Of a DNA stretch of 64,000 nt, positions 49,404-60,400 are shown piece after piece. Numbering within the stretch: the first letter of the stretch is position 1; the number at the start of each line of letters is the position of its first letter. Source of the DNA: Pseudopyrenochaeta lycopersici (lineage: Eukaryota; Ascomycota; Dothideomycetes; Pleosporales; Pseudopyrenochaetaceae). The position numbers and the translations under genes were made by a program. The DNA lies in NCBI GenBank assembly GCA_003313425.1, contig NHZP01000008.1, positions 1,240,001 to 1,304,000 on the forward strand, written 5' to 3'. The notes beneath the pieces were generated by a model. That model ran no database searches. It had not been told where the DNA came from and saw only the letters and a list, made by a program, of their open reading frames with translations.

Positions 49404-50222
49404 CTAAATCGGCCCCTGAGGACTATTATGGTGGTGGTGGAAGAGATGGAAGTGGTGTGCCCTCGTGCTGTCCTGTCCCTGACTATGATCATAGCGCACC
49501 GACGCACTTCCCGCAGCCCCAGCATTCCGATACAACCTACCCGAGCCCTCCAAGTACCTCACAACCGTGAGACACCCCATAATCACCATTTCAGCATCTA
49601 GTTGCCTTTCTGTCATCACATCGCTCCATATCTCCAGCTTCCCAACCTCTGCGCCTGGCCGTACAGGCGTCCCAGACCTAGCAATTGTGAAGCGTGCAAT
49701 GACTGGCGATGGTGCGTCTGGCGAAAAGTCTAGACATGACAGTTCCAGACAAGCACATGTGTCTCTCAAACGCCAGGCGTACCGCGTCCGATGACACGTA
49801 AACGCCCAATTGTCAAAGTCTGGCGCGGCCATTTCAATCGGAATGTCATGGCCGGCCTTCAATGACGGGTTGACGGTAATCCTAGCGCTTGGATAGGTGA
49901 TTTTACTGTTGGAGCCGTGAGCGTGAAAGCCTGCGCGACCTAAAATCTCTGTCGTCGACGTGTGTGAAAGTGAGATGTCAGGATCCCTATGGACGTGGGT
50001 AGGGTTGGTGGAGCGGTAGCGGACGTCGTATGAAGGCGAGGTTGGAACATTTCTTCTATTGGCAATTGATCTAAGTTGCGATAGGGTCTTGCTTTCCGTT
50101 GTATAGAGGCAGTAAGCCAAGACGGATGCTTGAGAGGCGCCTGGCTCGATTTCTCTGGTCACTGTAGAGCGGTCAGGTTCGTTGGCTGACAATTCGTCTC
50201 GCGTCGCTTGTGAAGATGTCAT
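49404..50222 (-). CDS. Uncharacterised fungal protein with His-rich tail
   Basis: Single-exon frame of 272 aa starting at a true ATG (50222). I do not recognise the family. Residues 1-110 are Ser/Thr-rich and probably flexible. Residues about 120-235 look like one folded beta-rich domain, with TYPSARITVNPSLKAGHDIP, FDNWAFTCHRTRYAWRLRD and CACLELSCLDFSPDAPSPVI, then GKLEIWSDVMTERQLDAEMV. Trp, Cys and alternating hydrophobic residues there argue that it is a real protein. The C-terminus is His-rich (HHFHLFHHHH). No signal peptide or membrane segment is clear. The gene runs in tandem with VPS10, with separate promoters. Confidence 0.65.
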   Translation of the reverse strand: MTSSQATRDELSANEPDRSTVTREIEPGASQASVLAYCLYTTESKTLSQLRSIANRRNVPTSPSYDVRYRSTNPTHVHRDPDISLSHTSTTEILGRAGFHAHGSNSKITYPSARITVNPSLKAGHDIPIEMAAPDFDNWAFTCHRTRYAWRLRDTCACLELSCLDFSPDAPSPVIARFTIARSGTPVRPGAEVGKLEIWSDVMTERQLDAEMVIMGCLTVVRYLEGSGRLYRNAGAAGSASVRYDHSQGQDSTRAHHFHLFHHHHNSPQGPI

Positions 50223-52769
50223 ATTAGTTTTCTCCTAAGGTTTCCGAAATAATTGAGTGTTCGTCTATCTCATGTCCGGCTTCCAAAGATATGATAGTCT
50301 GTTTGCGGCTACAGGGGAACTTGAAGTTCTTTGTTCTGTTAGCTCACCTCCGCACACCTTTGACCGAGGGGGGCGGCTCCATTTCCGGTTCACCATTTGT
50401 TTGCCTATGTACGCTACCATCTCGTGTTTCTCAAGTCAGCTGGACCGTCGATTCGAAGTTCAATGGGGTTTCAATGCAGTTAAACGTCAGATCTTTGCGC
50501 AAGCGTCGCCCTGGCAACATAATCGAATCGACAGTTCGCAAGGATACAAGTCCGGTCAATAGGTAATGTGAACAAACTTCATAACGAACTCATGAAGTCG
50601 TTGATCAGAAAGACTTTTATACATGGGACGGAACGGACGAGCGCACAAGCTTACCCGTACAATCACAGAGATTCAGTAACACCATGACAGAGAAGCAATA
50701 GCCATCATACCACATCTTTCCGCCTGTATTTTTTGTCACATCCATGCGTTCAGCTTGCCTACCTCGTGGTCATGTCACAGCTGAGTGATTCGGAAGCAGT
50801 AGCAGTATCGACGGTCACGGTATCAGTCATCATATATGGAACTTTCAGCGACCAGGAGGATGCAATGAAAGCCAAGAAAAGAAAAGAAAAGCTAGGAAAT
50901 CACAAGTAGCAACGTAGTCATCAATGATCAATGAATCAAGAACAGCTTTGTAGTGGCAGTCGACGTTACGGTCTGAATCAGCACAATATATCCAAATGAC
51001 CGTTCTTTAGACCTGATACGAAAGAAAGTACGATTTCTCAGACCATGCAGAATTGATGAGTCTAGTAGTGCTATAGAGTTATTGTGGATTCTTAGAAAGT
51101 GCCCAATCAACTACATACCCTTGGTGGCTAAGTGGTTGCAAGATTCAAGGTGCTGGATCGATGACGAAGACAACCCCAGGCCTTTCTCTACCTTCACAGC
51201 TCGAGAAACCTTGCTAGGAGGGAGGTAGAAATACCAACGCAATGAGACACAGATCCGCTCAATTCGAAAGTAGAATTGATATGCAAACCCAACGTGCATG
51301 TATACTGCTACATTAGTGACATCATCACTATCATCATCTGAATTTATCACAATTAACCTCCATAGCTTATCTGGTCTGTCTTCTCTAGCCGTTGGTATTT
51401 ATTTTCCCAGACACAATCTGTTACTTTTGAGCGATCTCCACACTTTTTCGAATTTTGTCAATGGGCTATAATAGCATTTCGAAATTCGCTCCTCACTACT
51501 TCCTCCTATTCCCTATGGTTCGAAACAGTCGAAGAGGCCAGAAGAGAAACTAGGATACAGTATCTTTACAAACGTTCAATTACGATAAATAATCTACTAG
51601 GAATCTTGAAACGTACCAATCTGTAAGTGACCGCAAACTGCTGAGCAGCGCTTGCGTGCAAGGAATGCAATGCATGTGAAATACTCTTTATCGGTGTCTC
51701 GGAAGAACCATTGTTTCCTTAAATGAATCAAGCATGGTTGCCAAATGTAATTATTTTCCAATTAACATAACATTTTAAAATCATCTCGCAACGGAAACAT
51801 CAGATGAATACAACTCCAAAGCAACAGGAAAGGTTTGACAATAGACGCTATTTGTTAATCACTTAGTCCAAGCCATTCAAAGTCATTATCGGCTATCATT
51901 CTCTACGGGTCAGACGAATATAAAGTTGACAGCAGCGCTTGAACATGCTCCTGTGAATTATTCTGTAGATGATCGCAGTCTTCAACGTTGGAAAATCAGC
52001 CTCGATGGAAACGGCAGAAAATAAGAAGTCAATACATAATTTACTCATTCAACCGGTGTCCGCTATTATTGTAGGCCGCATGTCGATTATCCCTTGACAG
52101 AATCCACTACGTATGGTGGCGATTTAATCGAGAAGAACGCTTATTGTGTGAGCTTGACGCAGAAAATGATGTAGGCTTTATTATATAACTCAGTTTATCG
52201 AGCCCAGAGGATTGATATACCACAGCGGGCTCGAGTGACCGAGCCCCATGATGCTGTCATTGAAAGCAGGAGCTAACGAAGCAGGAGCCTCGCTGGGAGA
52301 TATGACGTGGAGAGATTGGGCCAATATTCCCATAGCTAAGTGATCATATTACACTTTGACAAGCATGGCATGGGGGGTCATCAATTCCTTGAATGCTGAA
52401 ATATCATTATTGATAATGTCGAGTGGTATCATGGCTATCATACAGCAGACTGCCTGCTTAAGCGCACATAGGCGGCTCATATGACGTCTAAAGCTTGGAC
52501 AAAAACAAATCCGAAGAACAGGAATCCTCCATAGGAGAGAGATACATCGAAGCGGAGATAGTCCCATGTGAGCGAGAGTGCTGAGAGAATGAGAATATGC
52601 TGCCTATCAGCTCATGCTATGTGGTCCAATAGACTCATCGCTGTATATGCAAAAGAAAACAAAAGCCGTGCACCGCAGTTTTGAGGCTCCATATGCCAAT
52701 TAACATACTGATATCAACCAGACGCAGATATCAAAATCATACATTGCTGCACAAGCGAAGTGGTGTGTA
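50223..52769. other. Gene-poor region of 2.5 kb
   Basis: AT-rich sequence lying between the start of the unknown minus-strand gene and the end of DEP1. The part near 50223 should hold a promoter. A run of AAAAG repeats is at about 50875-50891. Short open frames have no protein-like features, and tRNA-like motifs such as TGGCTAAGTGGTTG at 51125 lack the remaining arms. Confidence 0.45.
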
Positions 52770-55325
52770 TCATCGGCCGAAGAGGCCGCTACCAACACTT
52801 ACAGTGCCGAGACCGCTGCGCTGCGTTAACGGCACTCGTGTAGAGTCTGGTCGACCTGAACCCGGTGGGCCTGAAGGGGCTGTGGCTGAGCCTGCGTTGA
52901 GAGGCCGCATACTGCTACCTGTCCAATGCTGGCCGCCTTGCTCTTCTGGCTGTGTCGCAGGACTTGAGAACATTCCATAGGTCTCCCTTCCTAGTACTCC
53001 CAGGTTGCGAGGATTCGAGCCTGGAGTGTCTGTATAAGTTGAGTGATCGATTGGTGGCCTCTTCATCTGAAATACAGGCGACTCTGATTCACCCATTCGA
53101 CCATTGGTATTCTGGGCTGCGGAAGACGGAGGGTTGGAGGTGGCGTCAATAGTGGAACCTGAGCCATTCGGTGCAGTTAGATCAATCACGCGGCGTTGAC
53201 CAGCTGGCGTCTGATAGCTGGGTACACGTGATGGTCCAGAAGAATACCGTGTGTCTTGGTGGGAGGGGTGCCGCGGGTTGGCCCACGGTGTGCTTTCTAG
53301 AAATTGTTCTTCTGCCGCAGCTTCGTCTGCTGTGGTAGTCCGGTTGTAGGTACGGAATGAAGGAGGGGGTGCTGGAGCACGCGTCGCGATCTGCAGCGCC
53401 GAATCAGCTGCTAGCTCTGGAGCAGACGCATTCAGCAACTCACCTTCATTGCTCGAAGATCCTCATCAATCTCCGCTGGGCGCGCAGCACTGATGTCTGG
53501 GGCCGCTGGGAAGCCGACATATTTTGCCACGCCAGACAAGATAGAGACCTCGAGGTTGTATGCTGTTTGATGCCTTATCTGATCGGATCGCTTCTCTGGT
53601 AGTCTGATCATGTATTCCGTCTCATCACAACCAAGCTGCCTTCTTCCGCGCTGAAGCTCGAAGACGCGTTGATTGCATTCTTCGAGAATATCTTCTCGCA
53701 CATGTCGCACAGTCTGGAAGTACTGGCTATGCATCTGGTGGCGTTCTGCTGTCGTTATGATATCGAGATTCTTCTGCTTGTACTCGAGTAGCCTCGACTC
53801 GTATGCGATCTTCTCAGAGCGTCGCTCGTCTACGCACTTGATCATGGCGAGGTATTCTGGGTGTACACAGTTTGGCTGCTTGAGCATGTCGAGCTCCCGT
53901 TCGAATTGTGCAATCTGTTCGTCACACAGTCTGTCTGTATGTCAGCGGCTGTTACATGGCCATTAGCTACCTTGATGTACTTACTTTTCTCGGAAAAGCT
54001 TGAACTTCTTTTCTATCTTTGCGAGCTCATCGATAGCAATCTTCTTCTTGGAAACTTCTTCGTCAAGCGTTGCACTGTCCAGCTCGTCTCCGTCACCCTC
54101 GCCATCCCCCTCCTGTGCCTCCACAGCTACCAATGGCTCGCTAAAGCCATAGTTGGGGTCCTCGATCTTCCGCTTTCCTCTTCTGCCGCCTTTTCGTGGT
54201 TTTGTGTGCTTTGCGACTGTTGCCATTTCATTTACAGTTTCTGCGGCGATATTGGCCTGTCTCTCCTCGAGGTCTAGTTCCTCTTGCGCAAGCTGCGACA
54301 ACCGCTCCTCGGCATTTTCGAGCTCCTCATCTACGTCCACTTGTTCGGCGCTATCAGCAGCACCTTCAGCCAGGCCATTGAGCGTTGGCACCGTGCCGCT
54401 TCGCTTTCGCGCCGGTTCGTCCTCATCTTCGTCGGCTGCGCTCCTCTCAGCACTTACCCTTTTCCTCTTCTTGCCTGCAAATTCAAGGCTCGCAGCTTGT
54501 GAAGCTGCTGCGAGGGACAAAGAATGCAAAGGGTTCTCTGCTTCAGCTGCTTCGTCAATGGCTGCATCATAGGTGACGGCAGAAGGTGTAGCAGGAGCAG
54601 AGTCATCCTGCTCCACCGTTCTCGTGTGTGCCAGTTTGCTCGGAGTTCTTGTGTACAATGGCTCGGACAATAATGACGTATCCGTGGCGGTGCGCGTGAG
54701 CTTGCGAGGTGTATTATCTAATCGCTCCGTTTCGGCCTCTGAATCATCCTCGTCAACATCTACCGCGGAGGTCGGTCGTGGTGTTGGCTCGGATTGGTCG
54801 TCAGAGGCGTCTCCCAGCTCGCTCAAGCTGCTAGACCTGCTGTCTGCCATGTCATCGAGGTCACTGGTGGCTGCATCGGCTGCTAGTGCTTGCGCGAGCA
54901 TCATAGTCGGAGCTGATATTGTGGAAAGCATTGTGGCAATCTCGACTGTGTCGTCGGCGTCGATCGCGGCCGATGTTGGTCGCGCAGGCCGTTGTGAGGG
55001 GGAGGTAGGAGAGGAGGGGTTGAGTCCGTCGGCCGTGAGCGTAGGTGCTGCACCTGTACAGAAGGAAGATGCGATTAGCGACAGGCGCGTTGACGAGGCG
55101 TGCGGGTGTCGACGAGTCTTTCTCGTCGGCTCGGTTGAGGCAATAGCTCAGAAGCGAGGCCCAAGAGCAACCCAGTCCGACTGGAGGCTGCAGGAGCCAG
55201 AAGCAATGGAACTATGCAGCGGAACGAAGGTTGCGATATGACGTACTATGTGACTGTGCCTTGTCGTCGCCAGCGCCAGGAGCAGTTCTCGATGTGCTCC
55301 GTTTCGCCTGGTGGTGCGCGCTCAT
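52770..55325 (-). CDS. DEP1: Transcriptional regulator Dep1 (Sds3-like, Rpd3L complex)
   Basis: Subunit of the large Rpd3 histone deacetylase complex in yeast. Exons are complement(55247..55325, 53985..55053, 53444..53930, 52770..53390), 751 aa, with introns of 193, 54 and 53 bp. The start was extended upstream of the large exon because an in-phase first exon (MSAHHQAKRSTSRTAPGAGD) joins cleanly to AAPTLTADGLNPSSP. The N-terminal 300 residues are acidic and low-complexity with a bipartite-like basic cluster (KPRKGGRRGKRKIEDPNYGF). The Sds3/Dep1 core is about 340-460: AIDELAKIEKKFKLFREKLC then DEQIAQFERELDMLKQPNCV, followed by a long helical region. The C-terminus is Pro/Ser/Gly-rich. It is divergent from NOP12. 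Confidence 0.88.
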
Positions 55326-55839
55326 GGTGCGCCCCGGCGGGAAGGTGCGTCAACTCGCGCCCAATGTGATGTGTCGTGCTTCGGGCGCAGGTATTCGAGG
55401 CCGGCGATGTAGCAGTGCTGCCGCCGGGGGGAGAGGGCGCTGGGTGCGGTGAGTGGTCAAAAAGGCCTCTGCCGGTGCAGGGGACGTGGGCGCAGAGGGT
55501 GGATATGGGCACAATTCTGGGAGCAGCGGTGCAGAGGCAGCTCTGGGAGATGTGCGGGAATGCGTATGCAAGCGCGAAGCACCGTGAAGCATGAGTGTGG
55601 TGGTGGGAGGAGCGGAGAAGCTTGTTGGTCGGCACGGTGTGAACTGCGCTCAGAAGCGGGTCGACTGGCGGAACCCTGAGAGCCTTGCGAATGACCGGAT
55701 CTCAATCTTACTGCCACCGCCCACCGCGGCCCGTTGTTCTGCCGGCGAAGACGGACGCCCGTCTGGGTTAGCGTATGGGCGATGCGACGGTCCACCAAAA
55801 CTTTTTGACGAGCTTGCTGGCTGCCATGTAATTGTCGCA
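55326..55839. promoter_or_regulatory. Divergent promoter region of DEP1 and NOP12
   Basis: A 514-bp GC-rich spacer that must carry both promoters. Open frames in it, on both strands, are products of the base composition and show no protein features. No binding site is assigned. Confidence 0.45.
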
Positions 55840-57499
55840 ATGGCCAAATCAAAGGACAAGCGCCCCGCCCAGACGGAATCGCCGTCCAAGAGCGACAAGT
55901 CGGTCATCAAAGTCGACAAGACGGCGTTTGACCCTTCGCTAGCATCGCTGTTTGCGAGCAGTGTGCGTGTACAAGCTGCGGAGTGCTGCAGTGGCATCTC
56001 ATGGCTAATTGATTGCGCAGTCAGGCCCAGTACAAGCGCCGCCCAAATCCCGGTACCAAGCTCGCATACAGCGCCAGCCTGCCCAAGACACGAGCAGCGA
56101 GGACGACGGCGAGGACGACGATGACGAGGAACTCTCGAGCGGGGACGAAGCAAGCTCGGATTCGGACAGTGAGGCCCAAGATGGCGAAAGCCCAGAAGCC
56201 TCGGACGAGTCAGAGCAGTCAGACAACGAGGCAGCCGTTGCCAGATTGAGAGAGTCGGCATTGAACGGCACTCAAGATAAGCCAAGCAAGAAGCGCAAGC
56301 GGGGCGACAAGGAAGAGATCGAGGACACCTATATGCGAAAGCTGGCTCGTGAGGAAGAGAAGGAAGAGGAAGAAAGGCAGAAGAAGCGCAAGACTGCCAA
56401 CGCTCCTGCAGAAGGTAGTGTCAACGACGCCTCAGACAAGTCGGACACAGCAGAGGAGGACTTGGCTATACCCAAGCACGAATCTCTAGCAGAGACGAAC
56501 AACACGGACGCTTCGGAGGTGGAGAAGGCAGCCCGCACCGTCTTCCTAAGTAATGTGTCTACCGAATGCATCAACTCCAAATCCGCAGAGAAGGCCCTCA
56601 AGAAGCACCTCGAGTCCTTCATCTCCGATCTTGCGGACAACAAGCCAGCCCACAAGATCGAATCGATCCGCTTCCGCTCCACAGCCTTCGCCAGCTCCCT
56701 TCCCAAGCGTGCTGCCTTTGCGAAGAAGGAAATCATGGACTCGACTACCAAGAGCACCAATGCATACGCTGTGTACACGACCAAAGTCGCTGCACGAGAA
56801 GCTGTCAAGAGACTGAATGGTACTGTTCTGCTCAAACGCCACCTGCATGTCGACTCCGTGGCGCATCCCGCAAAAATCGATCATCGTCGCTGCGTCTTCG
56901 TCGGCAATCTGCCCTTTGTTGACGACGAGTCCCAGACACCCAACGCAGACGGCTCAGCGAAGAAAGCGAAGCTTGCATCTGATGTTGAGGAAGGTCTATG
57001 GGTACACTTCGCCAAAGCTGGCAAGGTCGAGAGTGTTCGCGTAGTCCGTGATGCGCAAACACGAGTGGGCAAGGGTTTTGCTTATGTCCAATTCGTGGAC
57101 GAGAATGGTGTCGAAGCCGCACTCCAACATAACGAAAAGAAGTTTCCGCCAATGCTTCCGCGTAAGCTTCGTGTCACACGATGCAAAGCCGAAAAGAAGA
57201 AGACCGATAAACCTCGCGGTCCGCCGCCGTCAAAATCACCTAGGGTCAGCAACGGTAGGACAGGATATGCACCCAAGATGACTGAAGAGCAAAAATCCAT
57301 CCAGGGCCGTGCTCGCTCAATGTTGGGCAAGGTGGCCAAGGCGCAAACAAAGGAGGGTTTCGTGTTTGAGGGCCACAGGGCGACTGAGGGACAAGGAAAG
57401 AGTGGGCTAAAATTCAAAGGCAGCGGTGGGAAAAAGAAGGGCCCCAATGGGCGTAAGAGTAGGAGTTCGGCGTGGAAAAAGACCGGTGGGAAGAAGTAG
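55840..57499 (+). CDS. NOP12: Nucleolar protein 12 (Nop12), two RRMs
   Basis: Nucleolar RNA-binding protein needed for 60S subunit assembly in yeast. Exons are 55840..55962 and 56021..57499, 533 aa, with a 58-bp intron. Joining gives DPSLASLFASSSGPVQAPPK. Acidic stretches cover about 60-120 (EDDGEDDDDEEL), then a basic RKRGDK-type cluster. RRM1 is about 213-310 (RTVFLSNVSTECIN). RRM2 is about 329-420, with RRCVFVGNLPFVDDES as RNP2 and GKGFAYVQF as RNP1. The C-terminus is Lys/Gly-rich (KFKGSGGKKKGPNGRKSR), as in other ribosome-assembly proteins. The 3' end is immediately followed by an out-of-frame open stretch that I do not call a gene. Confidence 0.93.
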
Positions 57500-60400
57500 C
57501 CGAATTTTTTAACACCTTGGAGCCTGAGCCTCTTTCCCTAGCCCAAGATATCATACTACTTCATCAAACACTACTCCACGAATATTGCTATCGTGTCAGA
57601 GACCTGCAAATCTCTTCTCGTCGTAACGGATCTTGGTATCCACACACACGCCTAATGTATCCTCAGGGGTTTCCAGAGAGCTATATCCCTAAGCTCCTAA
57701 TGGACTTTCCGCACATCGATGATTGTACTCTTATGCGCTTTCAAGCCCACAAGCTCAATGCAGTGGGATTATCGAAGAAAGGCGTGAAGTGTTCGAAACA
57801 ATGAACGGGACGACGTTAAAATTATGTCTGTGTTGGGTAGTGCATAACATGAGGAATGACAGCAGATGCGTAGCGAGACTGAACTAGCTTTGTCGTAATA
57901 TCATTTGACTTCGGTCCGATAATTGAAGCGGTTTGACTAAAACAGCGATTTTGAACTCGCTCTGTAATTTATGTGAAAATGGCAAAGTTTCTCTAGCACG
58001 TCAAGCGCTGATGGCTATCCTGAGAGAGCATTAAGTGCAACATACCAAACTGCGAGCTTGATCGTTGCCATTTTTAGTTCACTCTGGAAGCGACGTACAT
58101 AGTTCAGCTCGAGTGGCTTTTTATTAATTATACCGGTGAGTGCTTCACGGAACGGCTTATCCACGTGGACTCGTGTTTATCCACGAGTCAGTCAGGGAAT
58201 GACACCTGGAAACGGGACCCAGACACACAAGTTCACTGAGCAGACTTTGCTGACCGGCTCGCAAATAATTGCATGGTACATGCGCCGTATCAGAACCCGT
58301 ACCCGTAACCAGAAATAGCTCAGCTCTCATCTTACCGCATTTATCGATAAAGTAAATCGCTGTTGAAATCCAGGTGGGCTGAGGAGAAGGTGGTCGTGCG
58401 GCTCCACCTTGTAATAAGCTATGCCTCTAGGCGGACATGCCATGGCATGTTGTAAGTTTCTGTCAAACGACATACCGGTAGCTGTGGGCCTAGTGGAGAA
58501 GTCGACCCGCTGACAGTGAGAATGACATCGGCCGGCGTTTGAGATGAGGATCATCGGAACTGTTGGCTTGGGCGCAGCGCCCGTGATTCATGCCATAGTA
58601 GAGTCATAGCGTGTAAAGTCTCATTGCATTTCGTTTGTGTAGCGTGGCGAGATTCGCTATCGCCGCATGTGTGTAAATAATGTAAGTGCACAGCTTATGG
58701 TCCATGGGTAGAGTAAAGAGCAATGTCAACTTTACTGGTGTCTGGCCTAAATAGGAAGGCGACATCTGGAGTTTCATGAATATTTTGTTTTCGGCGTAAT
58801 AGTGCACGGAGTTTAAATAGCCGGAAGGGAGAGAACGGGAACTTGGAGTGCTGGGCAGCCGTGACCAGACAGACATGCTCAGCCCCTGAGCCAGACGAGG
58901 GAGATTTCACGATTGATTTGGAAAAGATGTTCATTTTGTGTAGGATGTCCCACTACCAAGGCAGGCATCCGGATAGTTGGCGTGTTCGGATGACGGATAG
59001 ATGAACGTTTATCGAGAAGCCTCTGCATTTAACGGGCGGCTCTGGCGTACCGGTACGAGGCAGCTGCCGTGTGGTGAACTTGACGGTGCACAGACGGAGT
59101 TGCAACCGGGTACTGGTGGAGGTGAGGGGAAATGCAGTCTACGGAAGATGTAACCTGATTTGATTAATGCGACGAGAACTCGAAAGTGATTCGTTGCAGA
59201 GTTGAGGTTGTTTGGACAGAACTAGCCGAGCTGCATCGGTAACGTTCTGGTAGTTGGGATTTGGCGCCATAGGGCAGAACATGTGACTTGAGAAAGTGAG
59301 GCAATGAACAGTGGGGGCCACGCGATAACGGGGTCATCAATGAGATAATGTGGGGCTTCCAGACATCCGAGCTGTCTCGGTGAATGTGTAGTTCGTCTTG
59401 GGACTGTTTGTCTGTGACTGAGAAGTTAAACTGATAAATCTTTGATTTGATATGGCTGACAGGCAGGAAACTGTTTGGTCTTTTGTAGCGACCACTGTTT
59501 ATCTGATGGTCGGCAAATGGTTCACTCCTCACATAGGCAAACCCATCAGCCGGCGGACGATGGGGGAGTTTAGGTAAATGCACCGAATAAGCCTCCACAC
59601 TTTGGAAGAGCTGTGTGACCTCACAAAGCGGCTGGACCAAGATGGCGGGTCGGGTTTGAAAAGAGTGTTGGTGGCTTGTCTGGCGTCAACTGCAATGGAA
59701 CATGAGACAAATTGTCGTCGATGCCTCTACAACAAACACACAGCGTTGGACAAGGAGTGCTGCTCTGATCTGCGGCTAGGAAGACGCCTTATCCATGGGC
59801 GCGCTATCCCCGGGGTGACGATCATGAGCTTTGACGCTGAAGCTTGACCGGGCTGCATGTCATTGCGCTGATGTTGTGTGCTCCACTGAGACGTGGATGA
59901 GACAGCAGCTGAGCCAATGAATACAGGCAAGGAGGACCGCTGCTCGAGAAGTGAAGGCGAAACCTCGACAGCGCGAAGCGCACAACAACAGGGCGAGAGA
60001 GGTCTCCGGAAGCGCAGCAAGAGCCAATGCTCGGCAGGGTGCCGCACGCAAGAACGAGCAAGTCTGTGCAACGGTGACTTGAGGCCACCCGCGGCTTCCG
60101 ACTGTTGCCTATGTGCAGAGTTTGCTCTGATAATATGCACACTGCTCAATGATGCACACCCAGCGGTTTCGGTCGCGGCACACGGGCGTTCTGGGGGCGC
60201 AGCAATTTCAGCGGCTGGGGCCAATCGAACGCGCGTGCGAGCAGAAGAAGCGGCCTGGCTCGAAATTTGCGGCATCACGTTGGCTACGCGCCCGGGAATT
60301 TCGGCGACGTGCGACTGTGATTTGCTTGCCGGGCGAATTTTAACCTCGCCCTCCAGCAGAAATCGCGAAGCAGGACATGTGTGCGTGTTGACAAGTGATG

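Noticed and set aside
51120..51160. TGGCTAAGTGGTTG similar to a tRNA D-arm
   Set aside because: No anticodon stem or T-loop follows at the right distance.
57472..57804. 110-codon plus frame overlapping the NOP12 end
   Set aside because: It begins at GTG inside NOP12 and has no early ATG. The translation looks mildly protein-like but matches nothing I recognise, so it is at most a remnant.
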